Shown here: positions 18,801 to 30,700 of the stretch, piece after piece | How the letters are laid out: each line of letters opens with the position of its first letter | How positions within the stretch are numbered: position 1 is the first letter of the stretch | Source of the DNA: Opitutaceae bacterium | GTDB lineage: Bacteria > Verrucomicrobiota > Verrucomicrobiia > Opitutales > Opitutaceae | Length of the DNA stretch: 64,000 nt | Direction: 5' to 3' | Assembly: GCA_016794785.1 (NCBI GenBank) | Contig: JAEUHC010000007.1 | Location: forward strand, 169,710-233,709 | Notes under the pieces: generated by a model | The model's database searches: none | What the model was told of the DNA's origin: nothing | The model's input: the letters and a program-made list of their open reading frames with translations, nothing else | Position numbers and translations under genes: made by a program

Positions 18801-21800
18801 TCAGAAGGTGCCCTTGATGCCGAAATTCCAGTTGGCGCCGTATTCCTGATACTGGCGCAGCATGCGCTGGCGGCGTTCGGCTACGCCGGGCGGGGTGTCG
18901 AACCACTTCAGCGGCTGGCCCGTGATGTTGCGGCCCTGCACGTAGAGCGTGGTGCGGCGCGTGAGTTTCCAGTTCAGCGAGGTGTCGAACTGGGCGACGG
19001 CTTCGCGGAAGCGGCCATAGACGCCGTCGGGGCGCTCGTCAGTGAAGACGCCTCCGAGCGAGCCGTTGAAGCGCTTGTAGGCGTAGCCGAGGCGGCCCGA
19101 CACGCGGTGCGGCGCCATGCCATTGCGGCGCTGGCTGGCGTAGGTGCGCGAGTAGGAGACGTTGACGCTCGTGCCGCGGAGGATTTCGGGGAGGAAGCCG
19201 AGCGTCTGGTTGTAGGAAAGCTCGAGGTTGCGGAAGCGCCGCGTCTCGTCGCTGTTGCGTGTCGTGCGGAAGGTGTAGGTCTGCAGGTCAGGGTCCTCCT
19301 CGCCGAATTCCGAAGCGGTGAAATCGAACGTCTCGCGCAGGTTGCGGATGTCGTTTTGCGAGACCTGCAGCGTGAGCTGGCCGGGGGCGCGGTTGCCGAA
19401 GTAGTAGGCGAGGCGGGCCTGGTAATTTTTCGAATGCTCGGGCTCGAGCGATGCGTTGGGGGCGTCCACCCTCTGGACGTCCTCGATCACGTTGTAGATA
19501 CCGGTGAGCGAATCGACGGGTGGACGAGAGATGGCCCGGTTGAATCCGGCCTGAAACTCGAAGTTGGACGTGAAGCGGTATTTCGTGAGGACGGAGGGAA
19601 ACGTGTTGAGATAGTCGCTGGTGCGGACGGCGCGGGGCTGGCTAAAGTATTGGTATTCGAGGCCGGGAATGCTCGTGGCGCGGCCGGCGGCGTTGACGGG
19701 GAAGCCGGCGGCGAGGATTTCGCGGCGGAGGCGCGGGTCGTATTGCAGGAAGCGGTTTTCCGTGTGCTCAACCCGGATGCCGCCGCGCAGTGTGAGGCGC
19801 GGCAGCGGATTCATGTCGAGCTGGGTGTAGCCGGCGGTCACGGTCTGGCGGAAATTGCGGCGGTTACCGATGAAGGCGGTGTAGTAGTTGTCCACGCTGG
19901 CGGAGCGCACGAAGTCCTGGGGCTGCGCCTGAAAGAGTTCACCGATGAGCTTGCGGTCGGCGCGCGGGAGATTGCCGGTGACGCCGGCGCTGTTGGTGAA
20001 CGTGAGCGCGTTGGTCGTGCCGGTCTCAAACGGGTGCTTGGCGATGTAGCCGAGGTTTGCCCAGTTACCGCTGGTGGTGAACGTAGGCACGCCGGTGGTG
20101 GCGTTGTAGCCCGTGAGCACGTCTCCGCCCGGCCCGGTGTAGCGCCAGACGTTCCAGGGCGCGTAGTTGTTGTTCTTCCGGTTTTCCTCCGTCCACTTGC
20201 CGCCGAATTTCAGGACCATCGGCAGCGTGCGGAAAAAAGGCACAGTCCATCTGGCGTTGGCCGAGGCGAGATAAACTTCGGTGATCCAGCGGCTGTTGGC
20301 GGAATTCACCACGGTGCCGCCGGTCCAATTGCGGAGGTCGAAAGGATTGGGGCCCGAGGTCTGGCGGATGGACCACTCGTGCGAGTCGGCTGCCGGCCGC
20401 GTGGCCGTCCAATCGACGGGGATCGAGAGGGCCTCGTTTTGGGTGAAGCCGCGTTCCAGCGAGACATAGGCGTTGACGGCACGGGAGTAGTTGAAACCGC
20501 CATCGACGACCAGGGAGTCGAGTTTGTATTCGAACTTGGGAGAAATGGTGCGGGTGTAGTTCTCCAGCGCCGCGGTGCCGCCGGCGTTGCTGATCGCCGG
20601 GACGGTGTTTTGCGCGGTGCGGCGGGTGGAGATGGTGAGAAGGCCGTCACCGCCCACGGTGCCGCGGCCGTTGTTGATGTTGGCGTTGGAGTTGGCGGCG
20701 ACGAAGTTGAAGTTGCGGTTCCAGAACTCGCCCTCGACGTAGGTATAGACCGCGTTGAGCGAGAGGACGAGGCGGCGCGTGGCCTTGAAGTCGGCGGCGA
20801 CCGAGACGGCGTCCTTCCAGATCATCTTGGGGCCGTCCTTGAAACCGATCTGGCGGATGACGACAGGGCGAAGATCGATGCCGGCGCCGGTCGTGATCGG
20901 GGAGCGGTTGTAGTCCTGCGTGAAGGAGTATTGCTCGGTGTAGGAGTTGGCGCGGCTGGCCGTGAGCATGAGGCCGAGGCGGTTGTTGAAAAAGGCTTCC
21001 GAGTATTCGAGCTGGGCGTTGGGCCGCCACTTGTAGCGCTCGCGCTCGGCGGGCCCGAGGGTCTTGCGCAGGGTGAACTCCTCGGCGTTGAAGTTGAGGC
21101 TGAAGTTGTAGCCGAGCGTGCGGCCTTTGCGGTCGAAGGCCCGGCGCGTCTTCATGTTGATCGTGCCGGAGGGGGAGTCGGCGTCGGACTCGGCGCTCGT
21201 CGTGCGGCTGATCTCGATGGATTCGATGCCGGTGATGAGGATGCTCTCGAAGCTCGTGGCGCGCGAGGCCTCGCCGCCGCCGCGGTTGGAGTCGGCGCTG
21301 GCGGTGCGCATGCCGTCGATGGTGACGCCGACATACTGCCCATCCATGCCGCCGAGCCGCGGGCCGCGCGCCTCGGACTCGACGTAGTCGATGTCCACGC
21401 CCGGGAGGTATTTCAGGAACTCACCCATGTTGCCGTCGGTGATGTCGCCGAAGACGTCGGACGAGACCGAGGTGGTGATGTCCATGTTGCGGCGCTGCGC
21501 CTGGACGGCCTTGGCGTTGCCCTCGCGTTCGGAGGAGACGGTGAAGGCGGCGAGTTGGATGGTTCCATCCTTGCCGGCGGTGGGGGCGGCGGCGCTGGTG
21601 AGGGTGATCTCGCGCACGGCGGTCTGGCCGGCGCTCACGGTGAACGAATCGATGGCGGGATTGTAGCCCGAGAAGGAAACGGTGATCGAGACAGGGCCGG
21701 CCGGCACGTTGAAGAAAGAAAAGCTGCCGTCGCTCTCGGTGAAGGCCGTGCGCTCGGGGGCCGCGAGGCGGACCTCGGCGTTGCCCACGTATTCGCGCGA

Positions 21801-21926
21801 GACGGGGTTGTAAACGCGGCCTTGGATAGTGCCGGTGGCGGTCTGGGCGGCGGCCGAAACGGCCGCGAACAGGACAAGCGCAACGGACGCAATGATCCCG
21901 GGCAGGGAGGAAACGAACAATCTCAT
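18801..21926 (-). CDS. Large TonB-dependent receptor with carboxypeptidase-regulatory-like N-terminus
   Basis: A 1041-residue outer-membrane receptor, convergent with the one at 15614. Signal peptide (GIIASVALVLFAAVSAAAQ), carboxypeptidase-regulatory-like domain (GTIQGRVYNPVSREYVGNAEVRL...GSFSFFNVPAGPVSITVSFSGY), then a family-specific segment FTVSSEREGNAKAVQAQRR and plug motifs SDVFGDITDGNMGEFLKYLPG and DSPSGTINMKTRRAFDRKG. It ends WNFGIKGTF. The receptor at 39049 has the same linker and plug wording, so the two are paralogues. The ATG at 21926 gives the signal peptide directly. It is the last gene on this strand after the DUF1501/DUF1553 run, separated by 118 bp with a stem-loop, so co-expression with that run is possible but not certain. 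Confidence 0.93.
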   Translation of the reverse strand: MRLFVSSLPGIIASVALVLFAAVSAAAQTATGTIQGRVYNPVSREYVGNAEVRLAAPERTAFTESDGSFSFFNVPAGPVSITVSFSGYNPAIDSFTVSAGQTAVREITLTSAAAPTAGKDGTIQLAAFTVSSEREGNAKAVQAQRRNMDITTSVSSDVFGDITDGNMGEFLKYLPGVDIDYVESEARGPRLGGMDGQYVGVTIDGMRTASADSNRGGGEASRATSFESILITGIESIEISRTTSAESDADSPSGTINMKTRRAFDRKGRTLGYNFSLNFNAEEFTLRKTLGPAERERYKWRPNAQLEYSEAFFNNRLGLMLTASRANSYTEQYSFTQDYNRSPITTGAGIDLRPVVIRQIGFKDGPKMIWKDAVSVAADFKATRRLVLSLNAVYTYVEGEFWNRNFNFVAANSNANINNGRGTVGGDGLLTISTRRTAQNTVPAISNAGGTAALENYTRTISPKFEYKLDSLVVDGGFNYSRAVNAYVSLERGFTQNEALSIPVDWTATRPAADSHEWSIRQTSGPNPFDLRNWTGGTVVNSANSRWITEVYLASANARWTVPFFRTLPMVLKFGGKWTEENRKNNNYAPWNVWRYTGPGGDVLTGYNATTGVPTFTTSGNWANLGYIAKHPFETGTTNALTFTNSAGVTGNLPRADRKLIGELFQAQPQDFVRSASVDNYYTAFIGNRRNFRQTVTAGYTQLDMNPLPRLTLRGGIRVEHTENRFLQYDPRLRREILAAGFPVNAAGRATSIPGLEYQYFSQPRAVRTSDYLNTFPSVLTKYRFTSNFEFQAGFNRAISRPPVDSLTGIYNVIEDVQRVDAPNASLEPEHSKNYQARLAYYFGNRAPGQLTLQVSQNDIRNLRETFDFTASEFGEEDPDLQTYTFRTTRNSDETRRFRNLELSYNQTLGFLPEILRGTSVNVSYSRTYASQRRNGMAPHRVSGRLGYAYKRFNGSLGGVFTDERPDGVYGRFREAVAQFDTSLNWKLTRRTTLYVQGRNITGQPLKWFDTPPGVAERRQRMLRQYQEYGANWNFGIKGTF

Positions 21927-21972
21927 GGGGTTAGGCTGGGGGTTGGCGCGCAGTCGCAGCCGCGCGGGGCAG

Positions 21973-22000
21973 GGATTGCCGGAGCGCCCAGACGCCGGCA
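21973..22000. other. Stem-loop or operator-like inverted repeat upstream of TonB receptor gene
   Basis: Perfect 8-bp inverted repeat ATTGCCGG...CCGGCAAT with a 12-nt centre, between the DUF1501 gene ending at 22045 and the receptor starting at 21926. There is no T-run on the transcribed side, so an intrinsic terminator is unlikely; an operator or attenuator is possible. Confidence 0.3.
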
Positions 22001-22044
22001 ATCAATTTTCAGAAAAAAGGCGCCTGCCTGCGAACAGCGGCCTG

Positions 22045-23505
<1,461 letters not shown>

Positions 23506-23515
23506 GGTTGGCGGC

Positions 23516-23586
23516 AGGGCGGGTCTGTGACCCGCCCATTCACGCTTTGAGTGTTCGCGTCAAAGGGCGGGTCACAGACCCGCCCT
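23516..23586. repeat. Perfect 22-bp inverted repeat between DUF1553 and DUF1501 genes
   Basis: Arms at 23516-23537 and 23565-23586 are exact reverse complements, separated by 27 nt. Each arm is itself a hairpin: an 8-bp stem GGGCGGGT/ACCCGCCC around CTGTG. The element starts 3 nt past the DUF1553 stop and ends 11 nt before the DUF1501 gene, so transcription of the operon must pass through it. A REP-like element, partial terminator or mRNA-stability determinant are all possible. Confidence 0.85.
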
Positions 23587-23589
23587 ACT

Positions 23590-26244
23590 TCATTCCTTAG
23601 AGAGGGCTTCATCGAGATTGAGGATGAGCGAGCAGAGCGCCGTCCATGCTGCGTGCTCGACGACCGGGACCGATTCGGGCCGTTCAAATTCCCCGATCGA
23701 GGCGAGTTGGTGGGCCTCGACGGGGGAGGCACCGAACTGCCCGCGCAAAGTCGCGAGGCGGGCGAGCAGAATGGATTTTTCCTTCGGCGTCGGAATACGA
23801 GCGGTCGCACGGCGGAACACAGTGTCGAGACGAGCGCTATCCGTTCGATCCGCGCCGGTCAGCGCGCGTTGCGCCATTACGCGCGCGGCCTCGACAAACG
23901 CTGGATCGTTGAGGGTGACGAGCGCGTGCAGCGGGGTGTTGGTGTGCGGGACTTTCACCGTGCAGACTTGCCGCGCCCCGGCGTCGAAGAACGTGGTCGG
24001 CCCCACGATACGCCGCCAAAACACATAGAGGCTGCGTCGGTAGAGCGCCTCGCCGTGATCCTGCTGGTAGGATTTTTTCCCGAAGGTCGCCTCTTCCCAG
24101 ATGCCGGCGGGCTGGTAGGGCTTCACGGAGGGGCCGCCGAGCTGCTCCACGAGCAAGCCCGCCGCGGCGAGTGCTTGGTCGCGCAGCATCCACGAGGGCT
24201 GGCGGTGGCGCGGGCCGCGCGCGAGCAGGCGGTTCTCCGGATCGCGTTCGTGCAGGGCGGGCGTGACGCGCGAGGATTGTCGGTAGGTGGCACTCGTGAC
24301 GATGAGGCGGTGCAGGTTCTTCATGTCCCAGCCGCTCGCGACAAACTCCGTCGCGAGCCAGTCGAGCAGCTCCGGATGGGAGGGCGAGCCGCTCTGCACG
24401 CCGAAATCCTCCGGCGTCTTCACAATGCCCGTGCCAAAGAAGGCCTGCCAGGCGCGGTTCACCGCGGTGCGCGCGGCGAGGGGATTGCCGGGCGAGACAA
24501 GCCAGCGCGCGAGATCAAGGCGGTTGAGGCGGGGAGCTTCGGCCGATGAAGACGCGCCGCCCTCGCCGCGGTTTTCAGCTACGTTCCGCGGCGAGGGCGC
24601 CGCGGCTCCAGCTTCGTGTGAGCGGAAAATCTCCGGGATCGCGCCGAGCACCTTTACGTCGGTCTTGCTCTCGTAGTTGCCCTTGCTGAGGACGAACGTG
24701 TCCCGCTTCTTCGGCATCTCGTCCATGATCATCACGCGGGTGATGTTGTTCGTGGCGCGATCGCGGACGCGGATGGCGGCGATGTGCTTCTGGAGCAGTT
24801 TCACGTAGTCCGGGTCCGGCTCGGTGTCGCGGAAGAAGGGCAGCGCCTCCAGCAGGCCGTTGAGATCGCGGCGATTTACGGCGGGGCGCGCGTGCGTGGC
24901 GGGCAGGTTGCCTGGCAATCGCTGGGCGGCGGGCGAATCGATCACGGGCTTGCCCTCTGGTCGGGGAAACTTGGTGAGTTCGAACAGCTCAATCTCCTTC
25001 GCGATGGCGTCGATGCCAGCCTGCGCCCGGGTGACGGCGGCTTGTTCCTCCGCGGTGGAAAGATCGAGCACCGGTGCAATCGCTCCGCTGCGTCCGCCAC
25101 CGCCGCTGGCGCTGCCGGTCTCGGACATCTGGTTGAAGATGTCGTAGAGCGCGAAGTAGTCGGTCTGCTTGATGGGATCGAACTTGTGATCGTGGCACCG
25201 GGCGCAGGTGAAGGTGAGGCCCATCCACACCGTCGCGGTCGTCTCGACGCGGTCGAAGACATTCTCAACGCGCGTCTCCTCGGCGATGCGGCCGCCCTCG
25301 CCGTTGAACATGTTGTTGCGGTGAAAACCGCTCGCGAGCTTCTGCTCGCGCGTCGCATCGGGCAGCAGGTCGCCGGCGAGCTGCTCGATGGTGAACTGGT
25401 CGTAAGGCATGTTGGCGTTCAGCGCGTTCACCACCCAGTCGCGCCATGGCCACATCGTGCGCTCGGGATCACCTTGGAAACCGTTCGTGTCGGCGTAGCG
25501 CGCGAGGTCGAGCCAGTCCCAGGCCCAGCGCTCACCGTAGCGTGGCGAAGCGAGCAGGCGCTCGACGGCGCGCTCGTAGACGCCGGGCGTCTGATCGGCG
25601 AGGTAGGCATCGAGCTCCGCCGGGCTCGGCGGCACGCCCGTGAGATCGAGCGAAACGCGGCGCAGGAGCGTCGCTGGATCGGCCGCGGGGGCGGGGGTGA
25701 GGCCGGCTTTCGTGAGTGCAGTGCGCACAAACGCGTCGATCGGGTTCGTGGCAAGACGGAGAGAAGGAGGGGCCTGTCTGTTCCCTCCATCTCTCTGTCC
25801 CTCACTCTCTCTGTCTCCGCGGAGCGCCGGCACGGGCACGCGCTGCGGAGGCGAGAACGCCCAATGCGTGCTCCACGGCGCGCCGTCGGAGATCCATTGT
25901 TTCAGCAGCTCGATCTCGGCGGGCTTGAGGCGGCGGGTGGCTTTGGGCGGGGGCATGACCTCGTCCTCCTCCTTGCTCGTGATGCGGAGGAACAGCTCGC
26001 TCTTTGCCGGATGGCCAGGCGTGACGACACTGACTTCGTCGCGGGTGCGGAAAAGTCCGTCGCGTTGATCGAGGCGGAGCTTGGCTTCGCGCGTGGCGGC
26101 ATCGGGACCGTGGCAGTGGAAGCATGCATCCGACAGGATGGGGAGAATTTGCCGGTTGAAATCGATCGGCTCGGCGGCGCGCAGCACGGAGCCGGTCGCG
26201 AGCGCTGCGACGAGAGGGAGGGGAAGAAAGCGGAGGGGAATCAT
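23590..26244 (-). CDS. PSD1 cytochrome c / DUF1549 / DUF1553 protein
   Basis: An 884-residue exported protein. Signal peptide (FLPLPLVAALATGSVLRAA), then a planctomycete-type cytochrome c domain (PSD1) with haem site CFHCH at 41-45 and MPPPK near 97, DUF1549 from NPIDAF at 167 with a second CARCH at 347-351, and DUF1553 from about 575. Two stretches look like insertions: residues 142-164 (charged then Ser/Pro-rich, from a purine/pyrimidine palindrome) and about 543-568 (GAAAPSP...EGGAS, from a GC-rich palindrome); the paralogues lack one or both at these positions. Function is unknown; the haem sites suggest electron transfer. The ATG overlaps the upstream stop by 4 nt. Confidence 0.9.
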   Translation of the reverse strand: MIPLRFLPLPLVAALATGSVLRAAEPIDFNRQILPILSDACFHCHGPDAATREAKLRLDQRDGLFRTRDEVSVVTPGHPAKSELFLRITSKEEDEVMPPPKATRRLKPAEIELLKQWISDGAPWSTHWAFSPPQRVPVPALRGDRESEGQRDGGNRQAPPSLRLATNPIDAFVRTALTKAGLTPAPAADPATLLRRVSLDLTGVPPSPAELDAYLADQTPGVYERAVERLLASPRYGERWAWDWLDLARYADTNGFQGDPERTMWPWRDWVVNALNANMPYDQFTIEQLAGDLLPDATREQKLASGFHRNNMFNGEGGRIAEETRVENVFDRVETTATVWMGLTFTCARCHDHKFDPIKQTDYFALYDIFNQMSETGSASGGGGRSGAIAPVLDLSTAEEQAAVTRAQAGIDAIAKEIELFELTKFPRPEGKPVIDSPAAQRLPGNLPATHARPAVNRRDLNGLLEALPFFRDTEPDPDYVKLLQKHIAAIRVRDRATNNITRVMIMDEMPKKRDTFVLSKGNYESKTDVKVLGAIPEIFRSHEAGAAAPSPRNVAENRGEGGASSSAEAPRLNRLDLARWLVSPGNPLAARTAVNRAWQAFFGTGIVKTPEDFGVQSGSPSHPELLDWLATEFVASGWDMKNLHRLIVTSATYRQSSRVTPALHERDPENRLLARGPRHRQPSWMLRDQALAAAGLLVEQLGGPSVKPYQPAGIWEEATFGKKSYQQDHGEALYRRSLYVFWRRIVGPTTFFDAGARQVCTVKVPHTNTPLHALVTLNDPAFVEAARVMAQRALTGADRTDSARLDTVFRRATARIPTPKEKSILLARLATLRGQFGASPVEAHQLASIGEFERPESVPVVEHAAWTALCSLILNLDEALSKE
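24545..24610. repeat. Palindromic element A, copy 1 (inside the DUF1553 gene, in frame)
   Basis: Inverted repeat with exact 13-bp arms GCCCTCGCCGCGG (24559-24571) and its complement (24586-24598), flanked by GACGCGCC on the left and GCCGCGGCTCCA on the right. The same left and right sequences occur at 29545-29604 in another gene and, diverged on the left, at 61507-61564 between genes. It adds about 22 codons reading GAAAPSP...EGGAS without breaking the frame. Confidence 0.8.
25755..25818. repeat. Purine/pyrimidine palindromic element B, copy 1 (in frame inside the DUF1553 gene)
   Basis: A purine run (GACGGAGAGAAGGAGGGG) followed by a pyrimidine run of about 38 nt rich in TCTCTCTGTC, together roughly palindromic. 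It encodes residues 142-164, just before the conserved NPIDAF that opens DUF1549. Related copies lie at 27548, 30442 and 36150. Confidence 0.65.
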
Positions 26245-27719
26245 GTCAGGATGCCTTTCACGACGTGCCCGTGCACATCGGTCAGGCGGAACTGGCGGCC
26301 TTGGAACCTATACGTCAAGCGCTCGTGGTCGATGCCGAGCTGGTGCAGAATGGTGGCCTGCAGATCGTGGATGTGGACGGGGTTTTCCGCGACGTTGAAG
26401 CCGAAGTCGTCGCTCGCGCCGTAGGTCGTGCCGGGCTTGATGCCGGCGCCGGCCATCCAGAGCGAGAAGGCCTTGCCGTGGTGATCGCGGCCGTATTTCT
26501 CGCGATTGGCCTCGCCTTGTGCGTAGGGCGTGCGGCCGAACTCGCCGCCCCAGATCACGAGCGTGTCGTCGAGCATCCCGCGCTGCTTGAGATCGCGGAT
26601 GAGCGCGGCGCTCGGCTGATCGACGTCCTTGGCGATGTGGGGCAGGCTGTCGTGCAGGCCGCCGTGGTGATCCCAGTCGCGGTGGTAAAGCTGGATGAAA
26701 CGCACGCCGCGCTCGGCGAGGCGCCGCGCGAGCAGGCAATTGCGCGCAAACGAGCCCGGCGTCTGCGCATCGGGGCCGTAGCTCTCGAGCGTCGCGGCGC
26801 TTTCGCCCTTGAGGTCCATGAGCTCGGGCACGCTCGCTTGCATGCGGTAGGCGAGCTCGAACTGCGCGATGCGCGTCTCGACCTCGGGATCGCCGCTCTG
26901 CGCGTGCTGGAGGCGGTTGAGTTCACCGATGCCGTCGAGCATCGCGCGACGTCGCGCGCGCGTGAGGCCCTCGGGATCGTTGAGGTAGAGGACGGGTTCT
27001 CCGGCGCTGCGGAACTGCACGCCTTGGTGCGCGCTCGGTAGGAAGCCGCTGCCCCAGAGCCGCGCGAGCAGGCCCTGGCCGGAGCGCTTGGCATTGACCG
27101 ACACGAGCACGACGAAGGCCGGGAGGTTGTCACTCATCCGGCCGAGCCCGTAGTCCACCCAGGCGCCCATGCTCGGCCGGCCCGGCAACTGGCTGCCACT
27201 CTGGAAAAACGTGATCGCCGGATCGTGGTTGATCGCCTCGGTGTGCAGCGAACGGAGGACGCAAATCTCGTCGGCGATGTCGCGGGTGTGCGGGAGCAGA
27301 TCGCTGATGCGCGTGCCGCATTTCCCGCCGGGCTGGAAAGCAAACTTACTTGGCTGCACCGCGAGCCGCGCCTGCGAGGCGACCATGCCTGTGATGCGCT
27401 GGCCGCGGCGGACGGAGTCGGGCAGGTCCTCGTTGAAGCGCGTGGCGAGGAGCGGTTTCTCGTCGAGGAGATCGAGGTGCGAGGGGCCGCCGGATTGGAA
27501 GAGACAGATGACGCGCTTGGCTTTCGCCGGGAAATGCAGCCCGGGGGCGGAAGAGGGGGAGACGGAGAGAGGGAGGAACGGAGAGACAGACGGAGCGGAG
27601 GCGGCGGCGCGGGCGCTGTTGGTGAAGAGCGAGGCGAGCGCGGCGGAGCCGAGGCCAAGGCCGGTTTGCGCGAGAAAAGCGCGGCGCGAGTGGAACTGTT
27701 CGTAGTTGTGACAGGACAT
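26241..27719 (-). CDS. DUF1501 domain protein, Tat-exported
   Basis: A 492-residue DUF1501 protein, paralogous to the one at 22045. Tat leader SRRAFLAQTGLGLGSAALASLF, domain start AKRVICLFQSGGPSHLDLLD, then GVRFIQLYHRDWDHH, LDDTLVIWGGEFGRTPYAQG, GRDHHGKAFSLWMAGAGIKPG and the C-terminal LTDVHGHVVKGIL. Histidine- and aspartate-rich motifs resemble metal-binding sites of the alkaline-phosphatase superfamily, but no activity is known. Between leader and domain it has a Ser/Pro-rich linker (SVSPFLPLSVSP) encoded by a purine-rich stretch on the plus strand related to element B. It follows the larger DUF1553 gene by 5 bp and overlaps the next by 4 nt. Confidence 0.92.
   Translation of the reverse strand: MSCHNYEQFHSRRAFLAQTGLGLGSAALASLFTNSARAAASAPSVSPFLPLSVSPSSAPGLHFPAKAKRVICLFQSGGPSHLDLLDEKPLLATRFNEDLPDSVRRGQRITGMVASQARLAVQPSKFAFQPGGKCGTRISDLLPHTRDIADEICVLRSLHTEAINHDPAITFFQSGSQLPGRPSMGAWVDYGLGRMSDNLPAFVVLVSVNAKRSGQGLLARLWGSGFLPSAHQGVQFRSAGEPVLYLNDPEGLTRARRRAMLDGIGELNRLQHAQSGDPEVETRIAQFELAYRMQASVPELMDLKGESAATLESYGPDAQTPGSFARNCLLARRLAERGVRFIQLYHRDWDHHGGLHDSLPHIAKDVDQPSAALIRDLKQRGMLDDTLVIWGGEFGRTPYAQGEANREKYGRDHHGKAFSLWMAGAGIKPGTTYGASDDFGFNVAENPVHIHDLQATILHQLGIDHERLTYRFQGRQFRLTDVHGHVVKGILT
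27548..27600. repeat. Element B-like purine arm only (in frame inside the DUF1501 gene)
   Basis: About 50 nt of nearly pure purine on the plus strand containing GACGGAGAGAGGGA, the core word of the other element B copies, but without the pyrimidine arm. It encodes the Ser/Pro linker between the Tat leader and the DUF1501 domain. Confidence 0.5.
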
Positions 27720-27724
27720 GGCGC

Positions 27725-30700
27725 TCAGTTCTTCGTGATCGTTTCGTCGAGGCTCAGGATCATGCTGGCGACGCTGGCGGCGGCGGCGAGGTCGGCGGGA
27801 GGCAACGAGGCATCGACGGCCGTGGCGCCGATGCGGAGCAGCGCGGCGGCGTCGGCGGGGGTGGTGGAATAATCGATGCGGAAACGCGCGAGCGCCGCGG
27901 CCAGCACGCGGGTCTCCTCGGGGCGTGGCTTCCGCGCCGTCGCGAGGCGGAAGGCGAACGCCACGCGCGCCGCATCGTCGGCTCCGCCTTCGCGAAGCAG
28001 GCGCGCGCCGAGGTGGCGGGCGGCTTCGAGCAGGCCGGGCTCATTCCAGAGCACCAGGGCCTGCAACGGGGTGTTGGTGCGCGAGCGGCGGACGGTGCAA
28101 AACTCCCGGTCCGGCGCGTCGAACGCGATCATCGCGGGATGAGGCACGGTGCGCTTCCAAAACGTGTAGAGACTCCGGCGGTGCAAGTCTGCGCCGGTGC
28201 TCGGCGTCCATGTCGTGCTCGGGTAGGCCGCGCCGACGACGATGCCTTCGTAAAGTTTCTCCGGCTGGTAGGGAAACACGCTCGGCCCGCCGAGGCGCGG
28301 CGCCAGCAGGCCGGAGATCGCGAGCGCCTGATCGCGGATCAGCTCGGCGGGGAGCCGCACGCGCGGGCCGCGGGCTAGCAGGCGGTTCTCGGGATCGCGT
28401 GCCAGCAGCGCAGGGGTGACGGCGCTGGACTGGCGGTAGGTCGCGGAGAGGACGGCACGTTTGAAGAACACCTTCACGTTCCAGCCGCTGTCGATGAAGT
28501 CGCGCGCGAGCCAGTCGAGCAGCTCGGGGTGGCTCGGCCATTCGCTCTGCGAGCCGAAGTCCTCGAGCGTTTTGACGAGGCCGGTGCCGAAGAGCTGCGC
28601 CCAAAAACGGTTCACCACCACGCGGGCCGTGAGCGGGTGCGCCGGCTGCGTCAGCCATTGCGCAAGGCCGAGACGGTTGCGTGGCGCGCCTGCGGGCCAC
28701 GGCGCGATGAGAGCCTCGGGCACGCCGGGCTCGACGTGATCGCCGGGCTGGTCGTAGTTGCCGCGCACGAGGACGTGCGCAGGGCGCGGCGTCGGCAGTT
28801 CTTCCATTACCATCGCGGTGGGCAGGCTGCGGCGGAGCGCCAGGTGTTCCTCCCAGAGCGCCTCGCGCGCTTGGAAAAAGGGGTTTGCCGCGAGGTCCGC
28901 CGCCTGCGCGGCGGCGTCGGGAGCGACTTCTGCGGCCGAGGAGAAAAAGTCAGCGCGCGCGAGTTCGGTGCCGATGGCGGAGGGAAAGCCGCGAAGCCGC
29001 CGTAGGTCGCCGCGCCAGCGCGCGCCGTCGGGGGCGTTGTCGGCGCCGACGAGAAAATCCTTCTTGGGCGGCTCCGCCTGCTGGCCGTCGTGCAGCACGC
29101 GCAGCGCCACCTCGCGGCCGTCGATCCAGAGGCGGAGTGCGGCGGCCCGCTTGCCCCCGGCGTAGCTCAGGGCGACGTGGCGCCACGCACCGGGCTGAAT
29201 CCGCGCGCCCTCGCTGCGGACGATCGTGGCATAGACGGGATAACGATCGCTGAGGCGAATCTCGATCTCGCCGTCGATGAGCCGGAGTTCGCGGCCTTTA
29301 CCGAAGGACGTGTCGTCGGGATTGCCGCGGTGGTTGAGCGCGGAGAGGAGCGGGACATCGCGGGGGTTGTCCGCGTCGGGGCGCAGCCAGAAGGCGAGGG
29401 CGGCGCCGGCCTTGGCGGTGAAATCGAGCTTCGCGGCGGGCACGACGGGCGTGACGGTGTCGGAGGGCGGCGCGGTGTAGGGCTCGAGGAGGGGCACACC
29501 TTGGACGGTGGCTTCGGCGCCAAGCGCAGCTCGGCTTTCTCGCGATGGAGACGCGCCGCCCTCAGCGCGTGGGCTCAACCGCGGCGAGGGCGCCGCAGCT
29601 CCAAGGGCTTCGCGCTTTCCGGGGGCGGATTGATGTTTCGCGCCGGCCGCGGTGATCTCGGCGTCGAGTTCGGCGAGTTTCTTCTCCTGCGCGGCGAGCG
29701 TGGCCTGCTGCGCGCGCGTGGGCGCGGGGATCATGGGGACGGCGTTGGCGACGCGGCCGTCTTCGCCGTGCTCGGGCACGTTGTTAAAGAAGGCATAGAG
29801 CCGGTAGTAGTCGCGCTGCGTGATGGGATCGAATTTGTGGTCGTGGCACTTCGCGCACTCCATCGTGAGGCCGAGCCACGCGGTGCTCATCGTGCGCACG
29901 CGGTCGGCGACATACTCGACCCGGTATTCCTCGGCGATGATGCCGCCTTCGGAGTTGATCACGTGGTTGCGGCCGAAGCCGGTGGCGATGAGCGCGTCGA
30001 GCCGCGCAGGGTCTGGGGCCTGGGATTTGGGATCTGGGTAGAGAAGATCCCCGGCAAGTTGCAGCGTAATGAATCGATCGTAGGGCAGGTTGGCGTTGAA
30101 GGCGTCGATCACCCAGTCGCGCCAGCGCCACATGGTGCGCGCGGAGTCGTTGTTGAAGCCATGGGTGTCGGCGTAGCGCGCGGCATCAAGCCACTCGATG
30201 GCCTGGCGCTCGCCGTAGTGCGGGGAGGCGAGCAGGCGGTCGGCGGCGGCGGCGAAGGCGGGCTCGCCGCGCCGCTTCACATCGGCGAGAAATGCGTCCA
30301 GCTCCGGGAGCGTGGGCGGCAGGCCGGTGAGGTCGAAAGCGGCGCGACGAAGCCAGATTTCCGGTGGGGCGGCGGGTGACGGACGCAGGCTGTGCTGCAC
30401 GAGCGTGGCATGGACGAAGGCGTCGATGGGGTTCGGGGCAAGATGGAGAGAAGGGGAGAGGGAGAGAGGGGGAGATTTTGTTTTCTCTCCTTCTCTCTGT
30501 CTCTCCCTCTCTCTCTCTGCGGCGAGAGCCATCGCGGGCACGGGCTGCTTTACGGGCGCGACGAACGCCCAGTGTTTCTCGTAGGCCGCGCCTTCGGCGA
30601 TCCAGCGGCGGAGCAGGGCGGCTTGTTCGGGCGAGATTTTTTTGTGCGACTCGGGGGGCGGCATCTGCTCCGAGGCGTCTTGGGAGAGCACGCGGCGTAG

